From an uncultured Bacillaceae bacterium (GTDB taxonomy: Bacteria; Bacillota; Bacilli; Bacillales; Cytobacillaceae), in assembly GCA_937995745.1 (NCBI GenBank), contig CALKIU010000006.1, positions 17,786-81,785 of the forward strand: a stretch of 64,000 nt of DNA. The letters are read 5' to 3'. Shown here one piece after another: positions 8,426 to 17,456 of this stretch (position 1 is its first letter; every line of letters begins with the position of its first letter). The notes below the pieces were generated by a model. It saw only the letters and a list, made by a program, of their open reading frames with translations, searched no databases and was not told where the DNA came from. Made by a program: the position numbers and the translations under genes.

Positions 8426-10210
8426 GTGGAAAAACAGGCGGAACATTTGATTAAAGGCGGCAGTTTCATCATTGAAGATGTTTCGTGTGAAGATGTTTTT
8501 ACACCGGAAGATTTCAGCGACGAACAAAAAATGATCGCCAAAACGACGGAAGAATTTGTTCTTCAAGAAGTATTTCCGGAGTTGCCTTACATCGAAAAGC
8601 ACGAATTTGACAGGACCGTCAAGCTTTTGCGCAAAGCAGGCGAACTCGGCCTCCTTGCCGCGGACATTCCTGAGGAATACGGCGGACTCGGCCTTGATAA
8701 AATCAGTTCGGCCATCATTGCGGAAAAAATGTCAGCGGCCGGCGGATTCGCCATTTCCCACGGAGCTCACGTCGGCATCGGTTCATTGCCGATCGTGCTC
8801 TTCGGCAATGAACGGCAAAAGAAAAAATATTTGCCTGCGCTGGCGAGCGGCGAAAAAATTGCCGCTTACGCCCTCACGGAACCGGGTTCCGGCTCCGATG
8901 CCCTCGGGGCGAAAACGACGGCCGTGTTGAACGAAGCGGGCACCCATTACATTTTAAACGGGGAAAAACAGTGGATTACGAACTCCGGTTTTGCGGATAT
9001 TTTTGTCGTCTATGCGAAGGTAGACGGAGACAAATTTTCCGCTTTCATCGTGGAAAGAGATTTCCCCGGGGTTTCCGTCGGTCCGGAGGAAGACAAGATG
9101 GGGATTAAAGGCTCGTCGACCCGCTCCGTCTTTCTTGACAATGCCGAGGTACCCGTTGAAAATCTTCTTGGAGAAATCGGCCGCGGGCATATTATCGCTT
9201 TCAACATTTTAAATATCGGCCGCTATAAACTGGGGCTCGGAGCTTTGGGCGGAGCCAAAAGAGTCATGGAAATCACCATTCCGTACATCAATCAGCGCAA
9301 ACAGTTCAACCGCGCCATTTCCTCTTTCAATCTGACAAAAGAAAAGCTGGCGACGATGGCCGCCAGGCTGTACGCGGCGGAAAGCTCCATTTACCGGACG
9401 GTCGGATTGTTTGAAGAACGGATGAAGCGGCTTTCGGATAAGGAAATCAGCGGGGGAAAAGCGGTGGCCGATGCGATTGCCGAATATGCCATTGAATGTT
9501 CAATCGGAAAATTTTTCAACACGGAAGTGCTCGATTATATTGTCGATGAAGGCGTCCAGCTCCACGGCGGATACGGATTTATGGAAGAGTATGAAATTGC
9601 CAGGGCCTACAGGGACTCCCGCATCAACCGTATTTTTGAAGGAACGAATGAAATCAACCGCCTCTTGGTCCCGGGAATGTTCTTCCGCAAAGCGTTGAAA
9701 AACGAACTGCCCCTCTACGAAAAAGCGGCCGCCCTCGAGGAAGAATTGATGATGTTTATGCCGGAGGAACCGGGGAACGAACCGCTGGCCAAAGAAAAAT
9801 ATTTGCTTGCCAACAGCAAGAAAATCGCGCTGCTTACCGCCGGACTTGCCGTGAAAAAATTCGGCAAGGAAATCGAACAGGAGCAAGAAATCTTGGCGAA
9901 CATTGCTGATATCGCAGCCAATGTATATGTGATGGAATCGGTGATCGTGCGGACGGAAAAAGCGCTGGCCAAAGAAGGGCCGGACAAAAGCAGGCAAAAA
10001 CTTTTGTACACGGAAATTTTCTGCCAGGAAGCGTTTGACGAAATTGAACGCCATGCCAGGGAGACGATCGCTGCCGCGGTAATTGGCGACGATCAATTGA
10101 TGATGCTTTCCCTGTTGAGAAAATTGACGCGCTATACGACCGTGAATATCATTGGCAAAAAAAGAGAGGCAGCCTTGAAGCTGATTCAAGAAGAGAAATA
10201 TGTCGTTTAA
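8426..10210 (+). CDS. fadE: Acyl-CoA dehydrogenase FadE
   Basis: 594 aa, the same length as B. subtilis FadE. FAD-dependent first step of beta-oxidation. The acyl-CoA dehydrogenase domains occupy roughly residues 25-410, with the signatures ALTEPGSGSDA and QLHGGYGFMEEYEIARAYRD, followed by an extra helical C-terminal domain of about 180 residues as in long-chain family members. I chose the GTG at 8426 because GGAGG lies seven nt before it; the ATG at 8420 would leave only one nt. The 211-bp spacer from fadA shows no gene. A terminator follows about 75 bp downstream. Confidence 0.93.
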   Translation: MEKQAEHLIKGGSFIIEDVSCEDVFTPEDFSDEQKMIAKTTEEFVLQEVFPELPYIEKHEFDRTVKLLRKAGELGLLAADIPEEYGGLGLDKISSAIIAEKMSAAGGFAISHGAHVGIGSLPIVLFGNERQKKKYLPALASGEKIAAYALTEPGSGSDALGAKTTAVLNEAGTHYILNGEKQWITNSGFADIFVVYAKVDGDKFSAFIVERDFPGVSVGPEEDKMGIKGSSTRSVFLDNAEVPVENLLGEIGRGHIIAFNILNIGRYKLGLGALGGAKRVMEITIPYINQRKQFNRAISSFNLTKEKLATMAARLYAAESSIYRTVGLFEERMKRLSDKEISGGKAVADAIAEYAIECSIGKFFNTEVLDYIVDEGVQLHGGYGFMEEYEIARAYRDSRINRIFEGTNEINRLLVPGMFFRKALKNELPLYEKAAALEEELMMFMPEEPGNEPLAKEKYLLANSKKIALLTAGLAVKKFGKEIEQEQEILANIADIAANVYVMESVIVRTEKALAKEGPDKSRQKLLYTEIFCQEAFDEIERHARETIAAAVIGDDQLMMLSLLRKLTRYTTVNIIGKKREAALKLIQEEKYVV

Positions 10211-10285
10211 TGGTTCCTGTTTTGTTTGGCGGCAAACCGGAAGAGCCGCTTCCCCGGACAGGCTGAAAAATAGATTTTGCCATAC

Positions 10286-10313
10286 ATCCCGCTCGACAAG
10301 CGGGATTTTTTTT
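10286..10313 (+). terminator. Rho-independent terminator after fadE
   Basis: An 8-bp stem ATCCCGCT/AGCGGGAT with a 5-nt loop, followed by T7. It closes the fad block. Confidence 0.85.
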
Positions 10314-10450
10314 GTCGAAAAAAGTGGTCCGGAAAAACGGCCGTGTAGTGAATTGTTCATTTTTTTGTGGTACTATTCAGATAAGTAACCTGAAATTTTT
10401 CCCGGCAATTCCTGTTTTCAGGATAAAAATCAAGGGGATGGTGATAATAA

Positions 10451-10807
10451 ATGACGCTGAAATTTTATTGGTACCCGAAATGCGGAACGTGCCGGAAAGC
10501 GAAAAAATGGCTTGATGAGCATCAACTGGAATATGAGGCCATACATATTGTTGACAATCCGCCCTCTTTGGGGGAACTGGAACAACTGTATAAAAAGAGC
10601 GGCCTTGACATAAAAAAATTTTTTAATACAAGCGGGAAAAAATACCGCGAACTCGGGTTGAAAGATAAAGTAAAAACGGCTTCAGAAGAAGAACTCCTCG
10701 AACTGCTTTCGAGTGACGGAATGCTCATCAAACGTCCGATTGTAACCGACGGTGAACGGGTGACGGTCGGATTCAATGAGGAAACATTTGCAAAGACATG
10801 GTTGTAA
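10451..10807 (+). CDS. yusI: ArsC/Spx family thioredoxin-fold protein YusI
   Basis: 118 aa, colinear with B. subtilis YusI. The CGTCRKAKKWL motif near residue 11 gives a CxxC redox pair in the ArsC/Spx fold, and FFNTSGKKYRELGL plus the conserved SDGMLIKRP segment identify the family. Family members include arsenate reductases and the RNA polymerase regulator Spx; which activity applies to YusI is not known. ATG start with a GGTGA element just upstream. It lies 43 bp before gcvH, as in B. subtilis. Confidence 0.9.
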   Translation: MTLKFYWYPKCGTCRKAKKWLDEHQLEYEAIHIVDNPPSLGELEQLYKKSGLDIKKFFNTSGKKYRELGLKDKVKTASEEELLELLSSDGMLIKRPIVTDGERVTVGFNEETFAKTWL

Positions 10808-10850
10808 ACAGATGAAAATCTGTTCAGTTTAATATAATGGAGGGTTTAAG

Positions 10851-11237
10851 ATGAACGTTCCAAAGGATTTACGCTATTCCAAAGAGCATGAATGGGTACG
10901 AGTCGAGGACGGCAAGGTCCGTGTGGGAATCACCGATTTTGCCCAATCCGAACTCGGGGACATCGTTTTTGTCGAATTGCCGGAAGTCGGCACTGAAGTA
11001 ACGGCGGGCGAGCCTTTCGGAAGCGTGGAGTCCGTAAAAACGGTTTCCGAACTGTACGCGCCTGTCAGCGGCAAAGTAATCGAAGTGAACGAGGAATTGG
11101 AAGATAATCCGGAGTATGTCAATGAATCGCCGTATGATCAAGCGTGGATGATTGTCATCGAACCGTCCGACCTTGCGGAAGTGGACAATTTGTTGACTCC
11201 GGAAGCTTACGAAGAAATGATCCGGGAAGATGAATAA
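10851..11237 (+). CDS. gcvH: Glycine cleavage system H protein
   Basis: 128 aa lipoyl carrier. Lys63 in ESVKTVSE is the lipoylated residue; N- and C-terminal features ([16 protein letters not shown]) are standard. It shuttles the aminomethyl group between the P and T proteins of the glycine cleavage system. In Bacillus it is also the required donor that passes octanoyl/lipoyl groups to other lipoyl domains, which links it to lipA later in this window. GGAGG is eight nt before the ATG. No gcvP or gcvT lies nearby. A terminator follows at once. Confidence 0.96.
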   Translation: MNVPKDLRYSKEHEWVRVEDGKVRVGITDFAQSELGDIVFVELPEVGTEVTAGEPFGSVESVKTVSELYAPVSGKVIEVNEELEDNPEYVNESPYDQAWMIVIEPSDLAEVDNLLTPEAYEEMIREDE

Positions 11238-11247
11238 TCAAAAGATG

Positions 11248-11284
11248 AAGCGTCTCTTTTTGGTGTGAAAGAGGCGCTTTTTTG
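11248..11284 (+). terminator. Rho-independent terminator after gcvH
   Basis: A 12-bp stem (AAGCGTCTCTTT with AAAGAGGCGCTT, one mismatch or wobble) followed by a T-rich tail. Confidence 0.85.
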
Positions 11285-11370
11285 TATTGTAAGGAAAGAA
11301 GGAGCATTCTTCTTGTGCGAAGAATAGGAATAGTGTAAGGTATAATCAACTTGCGGCTAAGGTGATGCTC

Positions 11371-11727
11371 GTGGAACATTCAAATGCAGAAAAAGTGATT
11401 GTTGTGGAAGGGACAACGGACAAACGAAAAATTTTAAAAATCGTCAACGAGGAAGTGGAAGTCATCTGCACGAACGGAACGATCAGTCTCGAGCGTTTGG
11501 ATGAAATGATTGAATCCCTTGCAGGCAAGGAGGTATATATTTTAGTCGACTCGGACAAAGCCGGGGAAAAGCTGAGGAAGCTTTTTAAAAAAGAATTTCC
11601 CGAGGCCAAACATCTTTATATTGACCGGATGTACCGGGAAGTGGCGACAGCCCCGGTTCAGCATTTGGCATCTGTGCTGCTGACGGCTGATATTGACGTT
11701 CATACGGAATTTTTGCATAGAGGGTGA
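11371..11727 (+). CDS. yusF: Toprim domain protein YusF
   Basis: About 118 aa. The opening VIVVEGTTDKRKI and the middle VYILVDSDKAGEKLRK form the Glu and DxD halves of a Toprim fold, as in RNase M5-like and primase-like small proteins. Its position after gcvH and before yusE matches B. subtilis yusF. Function is not established; Toprim proteins use Mg ions in phosphodiester chemistry. The GTG at 11371 fits an AAGGTG element; a GTG at 11362 is the alternative. TATAAT lies at 11341-11346. Confidence 0.82.
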   Translation: MEHSNAEKVIVVEGTTDKRKILKIVNEEVEVICTNGTISLERLDEMIESLAGKEVYILVDSDKAGEKLRKLFKKEFPEAKHLYIDRMYREVATAPVQHLASVLLTADIDVHTEFLHRG

Positions 11728-11731
11728 CACG

Positions 11732-12052
11732 ATGGAGGAATGGTCGCGACAAGAGTTGGAACAACATTTGAAAAACGATGAATCGTTTTTCTTATACTTA
11801 TATACCCCGTTTTGCGGAACATGCCAAGTTTCCGGAAGGATGCTGGAAATTGTTGAAGAAATGGTGCCGGAGATGAGAGTGGGGAAATGCAATCTCAACT
11901 TTTTTCCGGAGTATGCCCAAGTATGGAAGATAGAAAGCGTTCCTTGTCTGGCGGTTTTTCATAAAGGCCGAATCGGCGAGAAAATTTACGCTTTTCGTTC
12001 GGTGCCTTACTTATATGAAAAAGTTAAGACGTTGATGAGCAGATTCAAATAG
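11732..12052 (+). CDS. yusE: Thioredoxin-like protein YusE
   Basis: 106 aa, a single thioredoxin fold with the CGTC active site near residue 28 and the cis-Pro motif SVPCLAVF. Probable cytoplasmic thiol-disulfide exchange protein; its partner is unknown. ATG at 11732 with AGGGTGA just upstream. Four bp separate it from yusF, so the two are probably one transcript. Confidence 0.88.
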   Translation: MEEWSRQELEQHLKNDESFFLYLYTPFCGTCQVSGRMLEIVEEMVPEMRVGKCNLNFFPEYAQVWKIESVPCLAVFHKGRIGEKIYAFRSVPYLYEKVKTLMSRFK

Positions 12053-12129
12053 ATGACGGGGCGGAGGGCGCGATAAAATTTTTTGTCCGGAAAGGATTGG
12101 GAATATAAGTGCATGCTTTTTATCCCGCC

Positions 12130-12160
12130 GGCCGGGAGTCGGGTGCTCTTGGCCTTTTTC
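12130..12160 (+). terminator. Probable terminator after yusE
   Basis: A stem of GGCCGGGAG with CTCTTGGCC (two G-U pairs), 7-nt loop, then T5. Confidence 0.6.
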
Positions 12161-12328
12161 TATTGTCTGAAGCAGTAATTTAAATCTAATAATGGGAAAA
12201 ACTTCATTTTTTCGATGAATTCATCAACGAGCCCCAAGTCATGCAACGCGCCCGTCCTGAAGGGAGAAGAAGCCAAAACGGCCCGTTTTCCGGCAAATAC
12301 ATAAATGGAACAATTCGCATAAAATTAG

Positions 12329-12357
12329 TTGACTTATTTGATCTGTTCGGTTAATAT
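12329..12357 (+). promoter_or_regulatory. Sigma-A promoter of metY
   Basis: TTGACT, 17-bp spacer, TATAAT-like TAATAT. Transcription would start about 28 bp before the SAM riboswitch. Confidence 0.75.
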
Positions 12358-12391
12358 CTTAATAAGCTAAAAAGTTCATATTCGTTTCATC

Positions 12392-12502
12392 GTTCTTATC
12401 AAGAGTGGCGGAGGGACTGGCCCAATGAAGCCCGGCAACCGGTTCTAGGAACACGGTGCCAATTCCAGCAGGGCGATTTTTGTGCTCTGAAAGATAAGAA
12501 GA
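12392..12502 (+). promoter_or_regulatory. SAM-I (S-box) riboswitch upstream of metY
   Basis: The conserved S-box core is visible: CTTATCAAGAG of P1/P2, GAGGGACTGGCCC, ATGAAGCCCGGCAACC, GGTGCCAATTCC, and the closing GATAAGAAGAG that re-pairs with the 5' strand. It binds S-adenosylmethionine. The 3' end of the aptamer overlaps sequence that can form either an antiterminator or the terminator at 12515-12546, so SAM should switch metY off by early termination. Confidence 0.95.
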
Positions 12503-12514
12503 GTCGATAGGAAT

Positions 12515-12546
12515 CCCTCTTCTTATGTTCAGAAGAGGGTTTTTTG
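12515..12546 (+). terminator. Regulated terminator of the metY SAM riboswitch
   Basis: A perfect 9-bp stem CCCTCTTCT/AGAAGAGGG, loop TATGTTC, then T6. The right arm ends 46 nt before the metY ATG. Confidence 0.93.
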
Positions 12547-12585
12547 ATTCTTCAGGGAAAAATAAGGGGAAAAGGAGAGCTGACG

Positions 12586-13890
12586 ATGACGGAAAAGAAA
12601 AAAAGCTATCGGTTGGAAACATTGGGGGTACACGGGGGGTTGAGCCCTGATCCGGTAACCGGGGCAAGAGCGGTGCCGATTTACCAGAACAATGCATATC
12701 AATTCAAAAATACGGAACATGCGGCCAATTTGTTTGCTTTAAAAGAGCCGGGCTACATTTATACCCGCATTCATAATCCGACCGTTACCGTTTTTGAAGA
12801 ACGGATCTCCCTTTTGGAAGGCGGCGTCGGCGCTTTGGCAGTGGCAAGCGGAATGTCGGCAATCACTCTTGCCATTTTGAATATCGCCGGAGCGGGAGAT
12901 GAAATTGTTGCCGCCGGAAATCTTTACGGAGGTACATACAATTTGTTTGCGGTGACCCTTCCGAAATATGGAATTCACGTGAAGTTCGTCGATGCGACAA
13001 ATCCGGAAAATTTCAAACAGGCGATTACCGACAAGACGAAGGCCATTTTTGCCGAAACGATCGGAAACCCGAGCTTGCGCATCCTCGATATTGAGGCGGT
13101 GGCAAAGATTGCCCATGATGCGGGCATTCCGTTGATTATCGACAATACATTCGCCACGCCGTATTTATGCCGGCCAATCGATTACGGGGCAGACATTGTG
13201 GTTCACTCGGCGACAAAATGGCTGCTTGGAAACGGAACAACCCTCGGCGGCGTCATTGTGGACGGAGGAAAATTTGATTGGAATTCGCCGAAATTCCCCG
13301 GATTTACTGAGCCTGATGCAAGCTACCACAATATTGTGTACAGCAGAGATATCGGCGCCGCGGCCTATATTATTAAGGCGAGAGTGCAATTGCTGCGTGA
13401 TATGGGGCCGGCCATGAGCCCGTATAATGCGTTCCAATTCATTCTCGGCCTTGAGACGCTTCATGTAAGAATGAAAGAACATGTGGCCAATGCCAAGAAA
13501 GTGGTGGCCTATTTGAAAAATCATCCGGCTGTCAGCTGGGTGTCTTATCCGGGAGATGAAGACCATCCGGACAAAGAACTGGCAGACAAATACTTGCCGA
13601 AAGGGGCAGGTTCGGTCATTATTTTCGGCATAAAAGGCGGCAGGGAGGCCGGCGCTAAATTTATTAACAGCCTTGAGTTATGGTCCCATCTGGCCAATGT
13701 GGGGGATGCCAAGAGCCTCGTCATCCATCCGGCCAGCACCACCCATCAGCAGCTTGATGAGGAAGGACTCAAGCAGGCGGGAGTGCCGGAAGATTTGGTG
13801 CGTCTGTCCGTCGGCATTGAAAATGTTGAGGACTTGATTGAAGACTTGGAACAAGGCTTAAAAGCGGCAACCGGGCTGACCTCTTTATAA
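12586..13890 (+). CDS. metY: O-acetylhomoserine sulfhydrylase (aminocarboxypropyltransferase)
   Basis: 434 aa, PLP enzyme of the Cys/Met metabolism family. Makes homocysteine directly from O-acetylhomoserine and sulfide. The PLP lysine lies in [16 protein letters not shown]; the [11 protein letters not shown] start and [15 protein letters not shown]-terminal motif are typical of MetY rather than MetB/MetC. ATG at 12586 follows AAAGGAGAG. It is monocistronic behind a SAM riboswitch, fitting methionine control. Homoserine would come from hom, also in this window. A bifunctional O-succinyl/acetyl specificity cannot be excluded. Confidence 0.93.
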   Translation: MTEKKKSYRLETLGVHGGLSPDPVTGARAVPIYQNNAYQFKNTEHAANLFALKEPGYIYTRIHNPTVTVFEERISLLEGGVGALAVASGMSAITLAILNIAGAGDEIVAAGNLYGGTYNLFAVTLPKYGIHVKFVDATNPENFKQAITDKTKAIFAETIGNPSLRILDIEAVAKIAHDAGIPLIIDNTFATPYLCRPIDYGADIVVHSATKWLLGNGTTLGGVIVDGGKFDWNSPKFPGFTEPDASYHNIVYSRDIGAAAYIIKARVQLLRDMGPAMSPYNAFQFILGLETLHVRMKEHVANAKKVVAYLKNHPAVSWVSYPGDEDHPDKELADKYLPKGAGSVIIFGIKGGREAGAKFINSLELWSHLANVGDAKSLVIHPASTTHQQLDEEGLKQAGVPEDLVRLSVGIENVEDLIEDLEQGLKAATGLTSL

Positions 13891-13945
13891 GGACAGGCTT
13901 TGCCGACAAAAAAAGCAATGACAGCAAGGTTTAAAGGATTTATCA

Positions 13946-13974
13946 TTGACACCGCTCCATATTCATACTAGAAT
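13946..13974 (+). promoter_or_regulatory. Sigma-A promoter of metNIQ
   Basis: TTGACA, 17-bp spacer, TAGAAT; start expected near 13981, about 50 bp before the second SAM riboswitch. Confidence 0.8.
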
Positions 13975-14030
13975 AGCTTTCGTAACATAATAAATGTGGC
14001 AGAAAAATTTCATAATAAGATGGAATGTAC

Positions 14031-14148
14031 GCTCTTATCAAGAGAGGTGGAGGGATGTGCCCGATGAAACCCGGCAACCATCAACAGGGAAGCTGTTGAT
14101 AAGGTGCCAATTCACACAAAGCCAAGCGGCTTTGAGAGATGAGAGAAA
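14031..14148 (+). promoter_or_regulatory. SAM-I (S-box) riboswitch upstream of metNIQ
   Basis: CTCTTATCAAGAGAGGTGG, GAGGGATGTGCCCGATGAA, CCCGGCAACC, AAGGTGCCAATTC and a closing GAGAGATGAGAG give the full S-box aptamer. Its P3 stem is a longer AT-containing hairpin than in the metY copy. It controls the transporter operon through the terminator at 14175-14207. Confidence 0.95.
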
Positions 14149-14174
14149 GGTACATGGTACATGAAAATGACTAT

Positions 14175-14207
14175 GCCTTTCTGCTCACCTTTGCAGAAAG
14201 GCATTTT
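14175..14207 (+). terminator. Regulated terminator of the metNIQ SAM riboswitch
   Basis: A perfect 10-bp stem GCCTTTCTGC/GCAGAAAGGC with an 8-nt loop and a T-rich tail. An open frame crosses it, but the metN start lies 158 bp downstream. The 14208-14364 spacer shows no gene. Confidence 0.9.
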
Positions 14208-14364
14208 TCATATCACACTGCCGCATCCGTCTTCCGGCGGTATCTGCCATTATTTTCCCGGTATAATTTTCCGGGAATGCCAGCAATTATGCCGGTATAG
14301 AGGCGCAGTCCGCCAGTCATCATTTCATATGGCTTCATATTTGCAGAAAAGGGGTGAGTGTCGG

Positions 14365-15390
14365 GTGATAACTGTTGAACGGGTCCGCAAGGTATTCCAT
14401 TCCAAGAGCGGGGATGTACTTGCCGTAAAAGACGTCAGCTTGAACATTAAGGAAGGGGAAATATTTGGCATCATCGGTTACAGCGGAGCCGGAAAAAGCA
14501 CGTTAATCCGTTTGTTGAACGGATTGGAGACACCGACAAGCGGTGCGATTACCATTGCCGGAAAAGACATTACAAAATTAAAAGGCGCCGAACTTAGGAA
14601 AATGAGGCAGCAAATCGGGATGATTTTCCAGCATTTTAATTTGCTGTGGTCGAGGACGGTAAGAGGCAATATTTCCTTTCCCCTGGAGATAGCCGGCGTT
14701 CCTAAAAAAGAACGGCAAAAACGGGTCGACGAGTTGATTGAGCTTGTCGGTTTGAAAGGCAAAGAGGATGCTTATCCTTCCCAGTTGAGCGGAGGCCAGA
14801 AGCAGCGCGTGGGAATTGCCAGGGCGCTGGCCAATAACCCCAAGGTGTTATTGTGCGACGAAGCGACATCTGCTTTGGACCCGCAAACGACCGATTCCAT
14901 CTTGGAATTGCTTCAAGATATTAATGAAAAATTGGGTCTGACGATCGTATTGATTACCCACGAGATGCATGTCATCCGCAAAATATGCCATCGCGTCGCC
15001 GTGATGGACGGAGGAGAAATTGTCGAAATCGGCCCGGTGCTTGAGATATTTAAACATCCGAAAAAGCCGATTACGAGGCGGTTTGTCCAGCAGGTGGCGG
15101 AACCTGAAGATTCGGAAGAAATCATTTCGCATTTGTTGAAAAAATACCCGAACGGGGCTATCGCCAGGCTGACTTTTGTCGGAGAAGTCGCCGAACAGCC
15201 GATCATTTCACAACTTCTGAAAACGAAAAATGTCACTGTCAATATTTTGGAAGGAAAAGTTTCGCAAACGCAAAGCGGGGCTTACGGCACGCTAACCGTT
15301 CAGATAATCGGAAATGAAACGGAAATTGAAAGTGCCATTCAATTTTTAAACGATCGCCAAGTGGGAGTGGAGGTGATCGCCAATGCTTGA
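14365..15390 (+). CDS. metN: Methionine ABC transporter ATP-binding protein MetN
   Basis: 341 aa, as in B. subtilis. ATPase of the D/L-methionine importer. Walker A GYSGAGKST at 38-46, signature LSGGQKQR, Walker B VLLCDEAT, switch-His segment VLITHEM. The last 80 residues form the NIL domain, which in MetN homologues binds methionine and inhibits transport from inside. GTG start with AAGGGGTGA before it; starts further upstream would lie inside the riboswitch leader. It overlaps metI by 8 bp. Confidence 0.95.
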   Translation: MITVERVRKVFHSKSGDVLAVKDVSLNIKEGEIFGIIGYSGAGKSTLIRLLNGLETPTSGAITIAGKDITKLKGAELRKMRQQIGMIFQHFNLLWSRTVRGNISFPLEIAGVPKKERQKRVDELIELVGLKGKEDAYPSQLSGGQKQRVGIARALANNPKVLLCDEATSALDPQTTDSILELLQDINEKLGLTIVLITHEMHVIRKICHRVAVMDGGEIVEIGPVLEIFKHPKKPITRRFVQQVAEPEDSEEIISHLLKKYPNGAIARLTFVGEVAEQPIISQLLKTKNVTVNILEGKVSQTQSGAYGTLTVQIIGNETEIESAIQFLNDRQVGVEVIANA

Positions 15391-16051
15391 GGTTCTCTTT
15401 CCCAATGTGGTGTGGGAAAAAGCCTGGGAAAAAACATATGAGACCTTGTACATGACCGGGGTGTCGCTCGTTTTCATCATCATCTTGGGAATATTGCTCG
15501 GGTTGTTGTTGTTTCTGACTTCAGAGGGCAACCTGTGGGAAAACAAGGTTCTGAACACCTTCGTTGCCGCGGTTGTGAATATTTTCCGGGCCATCCCGTT
15601 CGTTTTGTTAATCATTTTGTTGATTCCATTTACAAAGTTCCTGGTGGGCACGATGATTGGGAAGGAGGCGGCTTTGCCGGCTTTAGTGATCGGTTCCGCT
15701 CCCTTTTACGCGCGGATGGTTGAAATCGGCCTGAGGGAAATTGACAAAGGTGTCATTGAAGCGGCGAAAGCGATGGGCGCCAAAACGAGCACGATTATTT
15801 TCAAAGTGCTCCTGCCAGAATCCATGCCGGCCATTGTCGGCGGGATTACCGTGACCGCCATTGCCCTTGTCGGCTATACGGCCATTGCGGGGGTCATCGG
15901 CGCCGGCGGATTGGGAGACTATGCCTATCTGGACGGTTTCGCCCGCGGAAAGACGGATGTTACATTCTTCGCTACATTGGTCATTCTTGCGATTGTGTTT
16001 ATCATCCAATTTATTGGAGATTCTATAACCAAAAAAATTGATAAAAGGTAG
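15383..16051 (+). CDS. metI: Methionine ABC transporter permease MetI
   Basis: 222 aa with five to six membrane helices. The EAA loop, which contacts MetN, is visible as EAAKAMGAKTSTIIFKVLLP. Known in B. subtilis as MetP. The ATG lies inside the end of metN, giving translational coupling, and metQ begins 8 bp after its stop. Confidence 0.95.
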   Translation: MLEVLFPNVVWEKAWEKTYETLYMTGVSLVFIIILGILLGLLLFLTSEGNLWENKVLNTFVAAVVNIFRAIPFVLLIILLIPFTKFLVGTMIGKEAALPALVIGSAPFYARMVEIGLREIDKGVIEAAKAMGAKTSTIIFKVLLPESMPAIVGGITVTAIALVGYTAIAGVIGAGGLGDYAYLDGFARGKTDVTFFATLVILAIVFIIQFIGDSITKKIDKR

Positions 16052-16059
16052 GGGGAAAG

Positions 16060-16869
16060 ATGATGAAGAGGATTTTCGGATTATTATTTGCTGTTCTTTT
16101 AGTCGCCGCACTGGCCGCTTGCGGAGGCAAGGAGGAGGACACCCTTGTCGTAGGGGCAACGAACAAGCCGCATGCCGAGATTCTTGAAAAAGCGAAGCCT
16201 CTGTTGGAGGAAAAAGGGATTAAATTAAAAATTGAAACTTTCAGCAAATATGAGTTGGTCAATCCGGCGCTCGATAAAGGAGATTTGGACGCCAACTATT
16301 TTCAACATATTCCTTACTTGGAAAACCAAGTGAAGGAGCATGGTTATGACATTGTCAATGCCGGCGGAATCCATATCGAACCGATTGGCATTTATTCAAA
16401 AAAATACAAATCTCTTGATGAAATTGAAGACGGCGCGACTGTAATTATGAGCAGCAGTGTCGCCGACCACGGCCGTGTGCTCGCTTTATTTGAGGCGAAC
16501 GGCTTAATCAAATTGAGAGAAGGCATCGATAAAGTGACGGCAACGTTGGAAGATATTGTGGAGAATCCGAAGAACCTGCAATTCAATTATGAATACGGAC
16601 CGGAAATGCTCCCGACAATCTTTAACAACAATGAAGGCGACCTTGTTGTCATCAATTCCAACTATGCCCTTGATGCCGGTTTAAATCCGATTGAAGACAG
16701 CATTGCCATTGAAGATGAAAATTCTCCTTATGTCAATATCATCGCCGTCCGCAGCGAGGATAAAGACAGGGAAGAAATTAAAACATTGGTGGAAGTGCTT
16801 CGCTCCAAAGAAATTCAAGATTTCATCCTTGAAGAATACGGCGGCGCAGTCGTTCCGGTATCAGAGTAA
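16060..16869 (+). CDS. metQ: Methionine-binding lipoprotein MetQ
   Basis: 269 aa. Signal peptide with lipobox LAAC (Cys21), then the NlpA/MetQ-type periplasmic-binding fold (VVGATNKPHAEILE, DANYFQHIPYLE, INSNYALDAGL). It captures methionine outside the membrane and hands it to MetI. The start has two adjacent ATGs after GGGGGAAAG; the second (16063) is equally possible. A strong terminator closes the operon. Confidence 0.95.
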   Translation: MMKRIFGLLFAVLLVAALAACGGKEEDTLVVGATNKPHAEILEKAKPLLEEKGIKLKIETFSKYELVNPALDKGDLDANYFQHIPYLENQVKEHGYDIVNAGGIHIEPIGIYSKKYKSLDEIEDGATVIMSSSVADHGRVLALFEANGLIKLREGIDKVTATLEDIVENPKNLQFNYEYGPEMLPTIFNNNEGDLVVINSNYALDAGLNPIEDSIAIEDENSPYVNIIAVRSEDKDREEIKTLVEVLRSKEIQDFILEEYGGAVVPVSE

Positions 16870-16876
16870 CGCTTGC

Positions 16877-16912
16877 AAAAAACAGGTACCCGTGTCCGGG
16901 TACCTGTTTTTT
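16877..16912 (+). terminator. Rho-independent terminator of metNIQ
   Basis: A stem of about 12 bp around ACAGGTACCCG/CGGGTACCTGT, TGTC loop and T6. Confidence 0.9.
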
Positions 16913-17178
16913 CATGCTGCCGGAAAATGAAATTTCCCGTTTTCCCCGCTTGTTCCCGGCAAATGGACGTTGTTCTGCCGCAGCGGGAAAGAACGGCGCC
17001 GGTCCTGTCATGACAGAAGGTCCCTATGTTAAAAAAATGCCGGCCGGATATTTTCATGGCGGTGGAAAAAGATTAAAATAATAGAAAAAAGGCGGAAACG
17101 GTTTGTTATTTTTTGTATTGTCCCGGTGCCCGGTATGAGTGGAAAGTTTATCGGATATACTTTTCTTGCAACTTGTTC

Positions 17179-17207
17179 TTGAGGAATGAAAGAGAAACTG
17201 TTAAAAT
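17179..17207 (+). promoter_or_regulatory. Possible sigma-A promoter of the small gene at 17265
   Basis: TTGAGG, 17-bp spacer, TAAAAT. A start near 17214 would give a 51-nt leader for the small gene. Confidence 0.45.
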
Positions 17208-17264
17208 GATGTAATTATAAAGGACAGTTACTGTGAATTCACGAATGCGAAGGGGAACAGAAAC

Positions 17265-17456
17265 ATGGAGCATTTGCATTTGAATTACACCACCGAAATG
17301 GCCAAGGCTTTGCAAAGCGCGCACAAAGTAAATTACGCGGAATACAGCACTAAATTTGATGTCAGAATGAATGTGGAAAGACGGAGAGAAAAAGATTATC
17401 AAAAGAGCCAAAAAATTATTGCCGACATTGGCAGAAGAAATTTCCGGCATAAATAA
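17265..17456 (+). CDS. Small charged protein of unknown function
   Basis: 63 aa, no family recognised. Highly charged in its second half (NVERRREKDYQKSQK), probably helical, no signal peptide or membrane segment. ATG start with GAAGGGGA about nine nt upstream and a plausible promoter at 17179-17207. It stands alone between metQ and the suf promoter. B. subtilis has other genes here, so synteny gives no help. Coding status is likely but not certain. Confidence 0.5.
   Translation: MEHLHLNYTTEMAKALQSAHKVNYAEYSTKFDVRMNVERRREKDYQKSQKIIADIGRRNFRHK

Noticed and set aside
9500..10360. 286-codon minus-strand open frame antisense to fadE
   Set aside because: Shadow frame produced by codon bias of fadE; no ribosome binding site or family motif. 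The same applies to frames antisense to fadN (5211-5888) and fadA (7303-8142).
14161..14364. In-frame upstream extension of metN from an ATG at 14161
   Set aside because: It would be translated through the SAM riboswitch terminator, and residues there do not resemble MetN. The GTG at 14365 gives the standard 341-residue protein.
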